Assembly (NCBI RefSeq): GCF_018614055.1
Contig: NZ_JAGGPB010000039.1
Span: 62,001 to 126,000, forward strand
From: Streptomyces sp. ISL-98
GTDB lineage: Bacteria; Actinomycetota; Actinomycetes; Streptomycetales; Streptomycetaceae
Reading direction: 5' to 3'
Length of the DNA: 64,000 bases
Part shown: positions 15,790-22,964 of the stretch, in pieces
Layout of the letters: every line of letters starts with the position of its first letter
Position numbering within the stretch: position 1 is the first letter of the stretch
Notes under the pieces: generated by a model
What the model was told of the DNA's origin: nothing
The model's input: the letters and a program-made list of their open reading frames with translations, nothing else
Databases searched by the model: none
Position numbers and translations under genes: made by a program

Positions 15790-15939
15790 TCCTAGGCGCC
15801 CCCTCGGGCAAGCACAAGGCATTTCGGACAAACATCCCGAGGCCCTCAAAAACCCCGCGGCGCGCGTACGGCCCCCTCAGCGGCACCGTCCCGTGGTCAA
15901 TGTGGCCCATGTGGTCAATCTGATTGGAAAGAGGCGGAC

Positions 15940-16881
15940 ATGACTCAATCCCTTCCGGCCGAGCTCGACACAGGGTGGCCGCCGCCCCCCTACCTCGCTC
16001 CAGTTCCTCCCGTGGTGGGCGAAGACGGCATCCGCCGCTTCCACGGGGTCACCTATGCGACCACTCCCGGATACCGGCCCCGCCTGCTCGACGTGCACAT
16101 GCCCGCGGGCGACGGACCGGTGCCGGCCGTCATATGGATCCACGGCGGGGGCTGGCTGGAGGGCGACCGGCGCTATCCTCCGCCCACCGTTCCGGTCGAG
16201 CTGCTGCACGGTTCCGTACTCGGGGCCGGTCTCGCGCTCATCAGCATCGACTACCGGCACAGCCTGGAGGCTCCGTTCCCGGCGCAGCTGCACGATGTGA
16301 AGGCGGCGATCCGCTACGTCCGGCGGTTCGCCGACACCTTCGGCATCGACACGAGCCGTATCGGCGTCTGGGGCGAGTCGGCCGGCGGCCACCTGGCCGC
16401 GCTCGCCGGGCTCGCCCGCCCCGACAGCCCGAACGGCGAGGCCCTGGAGGGCAGTACAGGAGTGCTCGACGAGCCCAGCGACGTCCGGGCCGTCGTCGAC
16501 TGGTACGGGGTTTCCGAACTGAACTCACTGCTCGCGCATCCCATGCCGCCGCCCCTGGCCGGTACGGAGTACCCCAATCCGTTCAGCGCGCTACTGGGTG
16601 GATCCACCGACCAGTGGCCGGAGCTGGCACGCGCCGCCAGCCCCGTCACGTACGCGCAGAACGGCCCGACTCCCCCGCCGTTCCTCCTCGTCCACGGAAC
16701 GCAGGACGCCCTCGTGCCCTACAGCCAGAGCGAGGTGCTCGCCGATGCGCTCAAGAGCGCCGGCGGTGACGTCACCCTCCAGCCCGTGGACGGCGCGGAT
16801 CACATCTTCCTCGGCGCCGCCGACGTCACACCGATCGTCACCGCGAGCGCGGCCTTCCTCGCCCGCCATCTGACCGGCTGA
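15940..16881 (+). CDS. Alpha/beta-hydrolase esterase (HSL/carboxylesterase type)
   Basis: A 313-residue cytosolic esterase. The oxyanion-hole motif is HGGG (residues 68-71), the nucleophile elbow GESAG (Ser147), and the likely acid and base are Asp256 (HGTQDALVP) and His288 (GADHIFLG). Length and order fit the hormone-sensitive-lipase / acetyl-esterase group. No signal peptide is seen. A LacI-type operator lies about 150 bases upstream. It is convergent to the lacI gene and followed at once by an 11-base tandem repeat. The substrate is unknown. Given its neighbours, it probably cleaves a small ester imported by the nearby MFS protein (inference). Confidence 0.85.
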   Translation: MTQSLPAELDTGWPPPPYLAPVPPVVGEDGIRRFHGVTYATTPGYRPRLLDVHMPAGDGPVPAVIWIHGGGWLEGDRRYPPPTVPVELLHGSVLGAGLALISIDYRHSLEAPFPAQLHDVKAAIRYVRRFADTFGIDTSRIGVWGESAGGHLAALAGLARPDSPNGEALEGSTGVLDEPSDVRAVVDWYGVSELNSLLAHPMPPPLAGTEYPNPFSALLGGSTDQWPELARAASPVTYAQNGPTPPPFLLVHGTQDALVPYSQSEVLADALKSAGGDVTLQPVDGADHIFLGAADVTPIVTASAAFLARHLTG

Positions 16882-16936
16882 GGACCGGCTCAGGACCGGC
16901 TCAGGACCGGCTCAGGACCGGCTCAGGACCGGCTCA
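16882..16936. repeat. Tandem repeat, 5 x 11 bases (GGACCGGCTCA)
   Basis: Five perfect head-to-tail copies of GGACCGGCTCA start right after the esterase stop codon. The last codons of the gene (TGACCGGCTGA) look like a sixth, degenerate copy, so the array probably grew from the gene end. The number of copies is likely to vary between strains. Confidence 0.95.
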
Positions 16937-16988
16937 GGCTGACAGGAGCTCACCGCAGAGGTGCTTGGCGCAGAGGCACCTGGCACAT

Positions 16989-17024
16989 CTCAGGCGCGAG
17001 AGAGCGACCTCTCCCGCGCCTGAG
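16989..17024. terminator. Hairpin between convergent esterase and lacI
   Basis: CTCAGGCGCG (16989-16998) pairs perfectly with CGCGCCTGAG (17015-17024), and inner GAGAG/CTCTC bases extend the structure. It lies between two convergent genes and can serve both. Confidence 0.6.
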
Positions 17025-17043
17025 GCCAGGCCCACTTATGCGC

Positions 17044-18051
17044 TCAGGAGGATTTCCGGTGCACGAGGACGGCTTCCACGCCGTCGAGGGCGGGCGCCGT
17101 ACCCCGCTCGACCAGCTCGTGCACGGTGTCGGCGATGAGCGCGGGCGACGGCAGGTCCAGCCGTACGGTGGTGAGCGCGGGCTGCTCCAAGGCGGACGGC
17201 ACGAGGTCGTCCGAGCCGACGACGGCCACATCCTCCGGTACGGCAATGCCTTCGTTTTGGAGCGCACGCATCAGCAGAGCGGCGTACTCGTCGTTGTAGG
17301 CGAAGACGGCGTCCAGGTCCAGGTTCCGCCAGCGCCTGGCCAGCTCCGTGGCTGACTCCCGGGTGTACGCGAGGTCTACCGCGGTGACCGTTGCCATATG
17401 GCGCGCGGCGACACCCTCCGCGCCGGCCAGCCGTGGCCCGGCGAACGCGTCGAGGCCTCGCTCCTGCGGCATGACCACACCGATCCTGCGTCGCCCGCGG
17501 GCGACGAGGTGCTCGACGGCCACCGCGCCGATGCTGCTGTGGTCGAAGGCGACCGTGTAAGCGCCTTCGACAGGCCGGGCGGCGAAGGCGAGGAGGCCGC
17601 GCACACCGGCCCGGCGCAGCAGGTCGGCCGCTTGCGCGGTGAAGCGGTCGCCGTCCATGGCCAGCACGGCCGCCGGCCGCAGTTCGGCCCAGGCGCGGGC
17701 GGCGGTGACCGCGTCGGGGAACCGGCCGGCATGAAGCACCGCGGTATAGCCCTGGCGGTCGAGCTCGCTGTGCAGGTCGTCCACCCAGTTGCTGACCAGT
17801 CGGCCGATCGCCGAGACCGAGGTGGGCATCAGCACCAGATTGCTGCGTCCCGCACGCAGGGAACGGGCGGCCGCGTGCGGTACGTATCCGAGCTGCCTGG
17901 CCGCGTCCAGCACACGGGCGCGGGTGGCATCGCTGACCCGGTGCGCCTGTGTGTCGTTGAGGACGAAGGACACCGTGGCGCGGGACACCCCCGCCAGGCG
18001 GGCCACATCCGCGCTGGTGACGGTCGCCGCGGCAGTCCTGTCTCTGGCCAT
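17044..18051 (-). CDS. LacI-family transcriptional regulator
   Basis: A 335-residue LacI/GalR repressor. The N-terminal HTH plus hinge is textbook (VTSADVARLAGVSRATVSFV, then VSDATRARVLDAARQLGYVP HAAARSL). The periplasmic-binding-protein-like effector domain follows, with VLMPTSVSAIGRLVSNWVDD and AVFAYNDEYAALLMRALQNE, and ends DVAVVGSDDLVPSALEQPAL TTVRLD. Three similar palindromes, upstream of itself (18100), esterase 1 (15774) and the MFS gene (19909), are the probable binding sites, so autoregulation and control of the ester-use genes are inferred. The effector is unknown and need not be a sugar. Confidence 0.9.
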   Translation of the reverse strand: MARDRTAAATVTSADVARLAGVSRATVSFVLNDTQAHRVSDATRARVLDAARQLGYVPHAAARSLRAGRSNLVLMPTSVSAIGRLVSNWVDDLHSELDRQGYTAVLHAGRFPDAVTAARAWAELRPAAVLAMDGDRFTAQAADLLRRAGVRGLLAFAARPVEGAYTVAFDHSSIGAVAVEHLVARGRRRIGVVMPQERGLDAFAGPRLAGAEGVAARHMATVTAVDLAYTRESATELARRWRNLDLDAVFAYNDEYAALLMRALQNEGIAVPEDVAVVGSDDLVPSALEQPALTTVRLDLPSPALIADTVHELVERGTAPALDGVEAVLVHRKSS

Positions 18052-18072
18052 GATGTCCTTGATCGATTCCGA

Positions 18073-18086
18073 CGGTCAGCTGACCG
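18073..18086. promoter_or_regulatory. Palindrome CGGTCAGCTGACCG in the lacI leader
   Basis: A perfect 14-bp palindrome 22 bases before the lacI start codon, distinct in sequence from the LacI operators. It is either a second operator or an mRNA hairpin in the leader. Confidence 0.45.
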
Positions 18087-18099
18087 ACTTACCTCTCAA

Positions 18100-18115
18100 G
18101 GTTACACGCGTAACA
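18100..18115. promoter_or_regulatory. LacI-type operator upstream of lacI
   Basis: GGTTACACGCGTAACA differs from the palindrome GTTACACGTGTAAC at one central position. It lies about 50 bases upstream of the lacI start, fitting autoregulation. Confidence 0.65.
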
Positions 18116-18139
18116 GGGGGTAATCGCGCCCCGGGCGTC

Positions 18140-19693
18140 CTACCGGGTCGCCCGCCGATGCAGTCGGCGCGAGTCTCCGGCCGGGTCGCCGACGGCGGCA
18201 GTGACGGAGTCGAACCGCATGGTGGTACGGGAGGGCCTTTCGTACCGGCCCCAGGTCGGCAGGTCCGGGTGATTGGGGTCTCCGGTGCGTACGAACGCGA
18301 TCCACGCCCGGTGCATGGCGTGCGCCAGGCCGTCACGGACCGCCGGATCGATCCCGGCCAGGAAGGGCGCGTGTGACCACTTGTCGAAGTTGTCGAAGAC
18401 AAAGGGGAGTTCCAGGCAGTGCGCAGCGGCGAGCCGCCCCTGGTGCGCGGGGGTCGGGAAGTCGAACTGGTACACCCACACCGGGCGCCCGAGCTCCGCC
18501 CGGGCCTCGGCCAGTTCCACGCAGGGAACACGGAACAGTTCGTCGGAGATCAGGTCCATGAGTACGTCCACCGGCCGGGCGCCGGGCCGGGCTCGCTCGT
18601 ACGCGGCGTAGACCTCGACCGCATCGTCCGGGAAGGTCTCCGCGATTCTTCCGATCACTTGATCCTTGGTCGCCTTGTCGTAGCCCTTGTCGAGGGCGAA
18701 CCCGAAGTTGGCCTCCTCCCGGGTCCAGCCGATCATCACGTCGATGTCGGTGGCCGCGCCGTGGAGCAGCGTTTCGGCGGGGTGGCAGCTCAGCGTCACA
18801 CCGTCGCGTACGGGCAGGAACGGTGTCGGCCAATAGCCCCACCGCATGGTCTCCCCGAACAGACCTCCGGCCGCCTCGATGAGCTGGGGCCACGGCAGGC
18901 CACGCAGTTCGTCGACGTCCTTCACTCCGGCCATCCGCAGATACGCGGCGGTGCGCGGCAGATATTCGGCGGGAGTGGGGATGTGCAGGCCGAAGGGCGG
19001 GCTCTGCAGGATGACGCGCCGGAAGAGCCCCTGCGCCTCGGGGTGCCCCGCCAGCGCCGCGATGGACACCGCGCCGCCCGACTGGCCTGCGACGGTGACA
19101 CAGTCGGGGTCTCCGCCGAAGTGCGCGATGTTGTCGTGCACCCACCGCAGCGCGGCGACCTGATCGGTGAGCCAGAAGTTCCCCGGCTGCACCTCACCGC
19201 CCTCCTCCGGACCGCCGCCTTCTGTGCCGAAATGGAGGTAACCGAGCGGTCCGATGCGGTAGTTGATGCTGACGACCACGAGATCTCCGTTGCGTGCGAA
19301 GGTCTCGCCGGAGTAGTTGGGCAGCGAGCCGGAACCCGAGACGAATCCACCACCGTGGATCCAGACGAGCACCGGCCGGGGCGCGTCGGCGGCGGACGGG
19401 GTCCACACGTTGAGCGTCAGGCAGTCGTCGTCGAACGGCGGCGAGCCGTGGCCTCCGAGTACGGGGTCGCCGCCTTCCATGTACATCTGCGGTGCACTGG
19501 GCCCGTCGGCGGTCGCATCCCGCATTCCGCTCCAGCCGGTGTGCGGCTGCGCCGGGCGCCATCTGAGGGCACCGACGGGGGGCTCGGCATAGGGCACCCC
19601 CCTGAAGACGGTGACGCCGCGTTCGGTGGCGCCTTGCAGGAGGCCGGCAGGCAGTTCCACAACGGGTGAAGCCTGGTTTCGGGCAGTACCCAT
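18140..19693 (-). CDS. Type-B carboxylesterase
   Basis: A 517-residue carboxylesterase of the cholinesterase/type-B family, cytosolic. ATG 19693 follows GAGAGGG. The family block VFRGVPYAEPPVGALRWRPA is at residues 29-48, the oxyanion hole HGGGF at 113-117, and the nucleophile elbow is GQSGG (Ser205), where GESAG is more common; Gln and Gly variants occur in the family. The conserved ESIEDCLTLNVW-like DDDCLTLNVWTPS precedes the core. Transcribed toward lacI, it has its own promoter with the same TTGACGGTCGT element as the salicylate genes. It therefore probably releases an aromatic acid or alcohol from an ester for that pathway (inference). Confidence 0.87.
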   Translation of the reverse strand: MGTARNQASPVVELPAGLLQGATERGVTVFRGVPYAEPPVGALRWRPAQPHTGWSGMRDATADGPSAPQMYMEGGDPVLGGHGSPPFDDDCLTLNVWTPSAADAPRPVLVWIHGGGFVSGSGSLPNYSGETFARNGDLVVVSINYRIGPLGYLHFGTEGGGPEEGGEVQPGNFWLTDQVAALRWVHDNIAHFGGDPDCVTVAGQSGGAVSIAALAGHPEAQGLFRRVILQSPPFGLHIPTPAEYLPRTAAYLRMAGVKDVDELRGLPWPQLIEAAGGLFGETMRWGYWPTPFLPVRDGVTLSCHPAETLLHGAATDIDVMIGWTREEANFGFALDKGYDKATKDQVIGRIAETFPDDAVEVYAAYERARPGARPVDVLMDLISDELFRVPCVELAEARAELGRPVWVYQFDFPTPAHQGRLAAAHCLELPFVFDNFDKWSHAPFLAGIDPAVRDGLAHAMHRAWIAFVRTGDPNHPDLPTWGRYERPSRTTMRFDSVTAAVGDPAGDSRRLHRRATR

Positions 19694-19751
19694 GGGTTTC
19701 CCTCTCGGTCGGCGGGGCTCGTGCCCTGTCGCAGACGGTCGGCACCCTTCG

Positions 19752-19781
19752 ACGGTATGCCGCATCATTTACGACCGTCAA
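19752..19781 (-). promoter_or_regulatory. Promoter C with TTGACGGTCGT element (carboxylesterase)
   Basis: Minus strand: -35 TTGACG (19781-19776), 18-base spacer, -10 TACCGT (19757-19752), about 60 bases before the start codon. TATTGACGGTCGT is identical to promoter B. The 340-base divergent region 19694-20033 also holds a LacI-type operator nearer the MFS gene. Confidence 0.65.
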
Positions 19782-19908
19782 TAGCGCGTAATGCGTGACC
19801 GACTGCCGAGCCTTTACCGCCCACCTCCATCATCACGATCCGCCCGACAGTCCGGATTGAAGTCTGGCGCGCGGCCGCCATGAGTGCTACACAGGGCTTC
19901 ACCACGGC

Positions 19909-19924
19909 GGTAACACGTGTAACC
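19909..19924. promoter_or_regulatory. LacI-type operator upstream of the MFS gene
   Basis: GGTAACACGTGTAACC is palindromic except for one pair and matches the other two LacI-type sites at 13 of 14 core positions. It lies 110 bases before the transporter start. Confidence 0.62.
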
Positions 19925-20033
19925 ACCGCTGTCGCCTCACCCCCTGCCCGCCGATTCCGAGCGGCGCAGCCGCCGCGACCCCACGTCCCGCGGCCCCCTC
20001 TCACCTCTCCGCTCCATCCCCCGAGGAGTCGAC

Positions 20034-21281
20034 ATGTCCTCCCTCAAACTGATCCGTCCGCGCGGTCCGCACGCCGCGACGAAGGACCCCAAGCAGCGGG
20101 GGCTCATGCTGCTGCTCCTGGTGGCCAACGCCTCCATGCTGGCCGTCTACATGGGTGTCGGCGCGGTGCTGCTGCCCACCCAGATCGCGGCGATCGACCC
20201 CGCGAACAAGGTCGCCGTTCTGGGCGTGGTCGGCGGTGTGAGCGCGGTCTTCGCGACCGCCTTCAACCCCATCGCCGGCGCCCTGTCGGACCGGACCGGC
20301 CGACGGAACCCGTGGATCATTGGCGGCGCCCTGGCGTCGCTGGCGGGGCTGGCGTTCCTCGGCAATGTGCACACCGCACTGCTCGTGGGCATCGGCTGGT
20401 GCCTGGTGCAGGCCACAATGAACGTCTACCAGGCCGCCGTAACCGCAGTCGTGCCCGACCGGATCCCGGCCGCCCGTCGCGGTACCGCTTCCGCTCTCGT
20501 CGGCCTTGCGCTGCCGATCGGCGGAACTGTCGGTGTGCTGATCGCATCGCAGACCGCGGATCAACTGACCATGGGCTACCTGGTGTTCGGCGCGATCGTG
20601 GCAGGGGCGGCCGTCCTGCTGACGACCTTCTGTCGCGACGTTCCACGCCCGGCTCCCGCTCCGGCCGTCCCCCGCCGCGAGCAATTCGCCGCGTTCCTTT
20701 CCGCCCTGTCCCATCACGACTTCCGCTGGGCGTTCATCGGCCGGGCCCTGATGGTCCTCGGCTACTTCTCCGTCGTCGGCTATCAGCTGTACATCCTGGA
20801 CGACCACATCGCACTGCCCGCCGGGATGAACCCGGCCGCGGCGATGGCGGTCCTCACCCCGGTGTCGATGGCCGCGATGGCCGTGTCGACGGTGGTCGGT
20901 GGAATGCTGTCCGACCGTCTGGACCGACGGAAGGTGTTCGTCGGCGTCTCGGCCGCGCTCGCCGGACTGGTCATGGCCGTCCCCGTCATCAGCCCCACCT
21001 GGACCGGGATGCTCGTATTCAGCGCGCTCAACGGCCTGGCTTTCGGCTGCTTCATGGCGGTGGACACCGCACTGGTCACCCTCGTGCTCCCCCGGGCCGA
21101 GGACGCCGCCCGCGACATGGGCGTCCTCAACATCGCCAACGCGGGCCCGCAGATCGTCGCCCCGTTCGTCGCCTCCGCGATCGTCACCGGCCTGGGCGGG
21201 TATACCGCGCTGTTCCTCGTCGGCGGCGCGCTCTCCCTGGTCGGCGCCCTGGCGATCCTCCCGATCCGCAGCGTGCGCTGA
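20034..21281 (+). CDS. MFS transporter
   Basis: A 415-residue major-facilitator permease with about 12 hydrophobic segments. The cytoplasmic loop 2-3 motif is ALSDRTGRRNPWIIGG and its repeat in the second half is MLSDRLDRRKVFVG. A charged central loop (FCRDVPRPAPAPAVPRREQF) separates the two halves. The substrate cannot be read from the sequence. Operator and neighbours suggest uptake of the compound degraded by the adjacent esterases. It is followed 77 bases later by the SurE-family gene, probably in one transcript. Confidence 0.85.
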   Translation: MSSLKLIRPRGPHAATKDPKQRGLMLLLLVANASMLAVYMGVGAVLLPTQIAAIDPANKVAVLGVVGGVSAVFATAFNPIAGALSDRTGRRNPWIIGGALASLAGLAFLGNVHTALLVGIGWCLVQATMNVYQAAVTAVVPDRIPAARRGTASALVGLALPIGGTVGVLIASQTADQLTMGYLVFGAIVAGAAVLLTTFCRDVPRPAPAPAVPRREQFAAFLSALSHHDFRWAFIGRALMVLGYFSVVGYQLYILDDHIALPAGMNPAAAMAVLTPVSMAAMAVSTVVGGMLSDRLDRRKVFVGVSAALAGLVMAVPVISPTWTGMLVFSALNGLAFGCFMAVDTALVTLVLPRAEDAARDMGVLNIANAGPQIVAPFVASAIVTGLGGYTALFLVGGALSLVGALAILPIRSVR

Positions 21282-21358
21282 CCCCTCCCGACCTCCTCCC
21301 TCCCCCGGCGCCTGCACCTGCCGGTTCCACCCCTTCCACCTTCTCGAAGGAGCACATT

Positions 21359-22264
21359 GTGAGACGTAATCGCGCTCTGCCGCTGGCTGCCCTGCTGCTG
21401 TGTACGCCCGCCCTGACCGGGACCGCGCCCGCAGTTGCCACGTCCCAGTCCGTACCGGCCGGTCCGCTGCGGATCCTGCTCACCAATGACGACGGCTACA
21501 ACGCGCCCGGCATCCGTACGGCGTTCCAGCGGCTCACCGCCGCCGGGCACGACGTCACCATCGTCGCCCCGCTGACCAACCAGAGCGGCACGGGCACGAA
21601 GATGCTCAGTGGCCCCACCGTGACGGTCAAGCACCCCGAACCGAAGGTGTGGGCCGTGGACGGCACGCCGGGCGACTCGGTGGCGTTCGGCCTCTCCGAG
21701 GTGTTCGAAGACCAGGCTCCGGACCTGGTGGTCTCCGGTACCAATTTCGGTCCGAACATCGCCGGTCTGGCGACCCACTCCGGGACGGTCGGCGGTGCCG
21801 TCGCCGCCCTGGAGTACGGCGTTCCTGCCATCGCCCTGAGTACCGGCGGCTTCGCCGCACCCGACCCCGTCTCCACCATCAACGCCATGCGCCCCACCGT
21901 CGATTTCACGGTCAAGCTCATCGACCAGCTGCAGTCCCGGGCGAAGTCCGGACGGCTGCTGCCCAAGGGTGTCGGCCTGAACGTCAATCACCCGGTCGTC
22001 GGTGCGGACGGCACCGGAACCGCCGAAGGCGTTTCCACGACCTTCCAGGATCCCCAGACGGTACTCGAGCCGGACTTCACCGACTCCGGTGACGGCACCT
22101 GGAAGGTGGATGTCCGGTTCGCCCCGCGGCCGGCTGCCAAGGGTGGTGACGTGGAGGCCGTGAGCGCCGACAGGATCTCCATCAGCCCCATGTCCGCCAA
22201 CTGGAACACCGGCCCGGTCGACTTCGCCGGAACCGCCGCGCTGCTCACCGGGCTGCGCCCGTAG
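21359..22264 (+). CDS. Secreted SurE-family 5'/3'-nucleotidase (survival protein E fold)
   Basis: A 301-residue SurE-fold phosphatase. GTG 21359 is preceded by AAGGAG. Unlike the cytosolic SurE, it has a signal peptide (RRNRALPLAALLLCTPALTG, cleavage near AVATS). The metal-site motif LLTNDDGYNAPGI starts the mature domain, followed by APLTNQSGTG, AVDGTPGDSV and the second active-site block VVSGTNFGPNIAGLATHSGT VGGA. It would remove phosphate from nucleotides or other monoesters outside the cell. It sits behind the MFS gene; the metabolic link to the esterases is unclear. Confidence 0.87.
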   Translation: MRRNRALPLAALLLCTPALTGTAPAVATSQSVPAGPLRILLTNDDGYNAPGIRTAFQRLTAAGHDVTIVAPLTNQSGTGTKMLSGPTVTVKHPEPKVWAVDGTPGDSVAFGLSEVFEDQAPDLVVSGTNFGPNIAGLATHSGTVGGAVAALEYGVPAIALSTGGFAAPDPVSTINAMRPTVDFTVKLIDQLQSRAKSGRLLPKGVGLNVNHPVVGADGTGTAEGVSTTFQDPQTVLEPDFTDSGDGTWKVDVRFAPRPAAKGGDVEAVSADRISISPMSANWNTGPVDFAGTAALLTGLRP

Positions 22265-22415
22265 GACGGCCCGCAGCGGCGGTCATGAGCCGCTACGGAA
22301 AGGCAGAACAGCGTGTCGGCTGCGATATCCGCAGCGCGGGCGGGGACGCCTTGCATGGTGGGTTTGACGGCGGCTGCCGGGCGGCGGTGTTCACGGACAG
22401 AGCTGGGGATCGTGC

Positions 22416-22925
22416 ATGAAGGCTACGGAGCTACTGGCCGACGGATTCGGACGCATCGGAGAGGTGGTTCACGATGCCGTTGAGGGGCTCTCCGCCGAGG
22501 AGCTCAATGCGCGCATCGACGCGAAGGCGAATTCGATCACGTGGCTGGTCTGGCATCTGGCCCGGATCCAGGACGCCCAAGTGGCCGAGGTTGCAGGTCT
22601 GGAGCAGGTGTGGGACGCCCAGGGCTGGGATGCGCGGTTCGGTCTGTCCCTCCCCGCAGGGTCGACCGGGTACGGCCACACCGCCCGGCAGGTCGGGGCC
22701 GTCAAGGTCGACTCGGGCGAGTTGCTGCTGGAGTACTCGGACGCCGTGCTTGAGCAGACCATGACGTTCGTCCGCGGACTCGCCGCCGCCGACCTGGACC
22801 GTGTCGTCGACGAGGGCTGGGATCCACCGGTCACGCTGGGGGTACGGCTGGTCAGTGTGCTGAGCGACGACCTGCAGCACGCCGGCCAGGCGGCCTTCGT
22901 CCGGGGCGTGCTGCAGCGCCGCTAG
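22416..22925 (+). CDS. DinB-family (mycothiol-dependent transferase fold) protein
   Basis: A 169-residue four-helix DinB/DUF664 protein. The metal-binding histidines of the fold are apparent in WLVWHLARIQDAQ (about residue 47) and DDLQHAGQAAFVRG (near 153-160). The family includes mycothiol S-transferases and mycothiol-dependent maleylpyruvate isomerase. It lies 13 kb from the gentisate genes and is on the opposite strand, so a role there is only a possibility. No gene is coupled to it; a terminator follows. Confidence 0.75.
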   Translation: MKATELLADGFGRIGEVVHDAVEGLSAEELNARIDAKANSITWLVWHLARIQDAQVAEVAGLEQVWDAQGWDARFGLSLPAGSTGYGHTARQVGAVKVDSGELLLEYSDAVLEQTMTFVRGLAAADLDRVVDEGWDPPVTLGVRLVSVLSDDLQHAGQAAFVRGVLQRR

Positions 22926-22934
22926 GCGGAGGAA

Positions 22935-22962
22935 GCGGGCGGGCCTCCCCGTGCCCGCCCGC
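22935..22962. terminator. Bidirectional terminator
   Basis: GCGGGCGGGC (22935-22944) and GCCCGCCCGC (22953-22962) form a perfect 10-bp stem with an 8-base loop between two convergent genes. Confidence 0.7.
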
Positions 22963-22964
22963 CG

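Noticed and set aside
16882..16936. CRISPR array
   Set aside because: Units of 11 bases without spacers; a simple tandem repeat.
19880..21358. Fusion of the SurE frame with an upstream 490-codon open frame
   Set aside because: The upstream part is an out-of-frame shadow of the MFS gene. SurE has its own AAGGAG and a signal peptide starting at GTG 21359.
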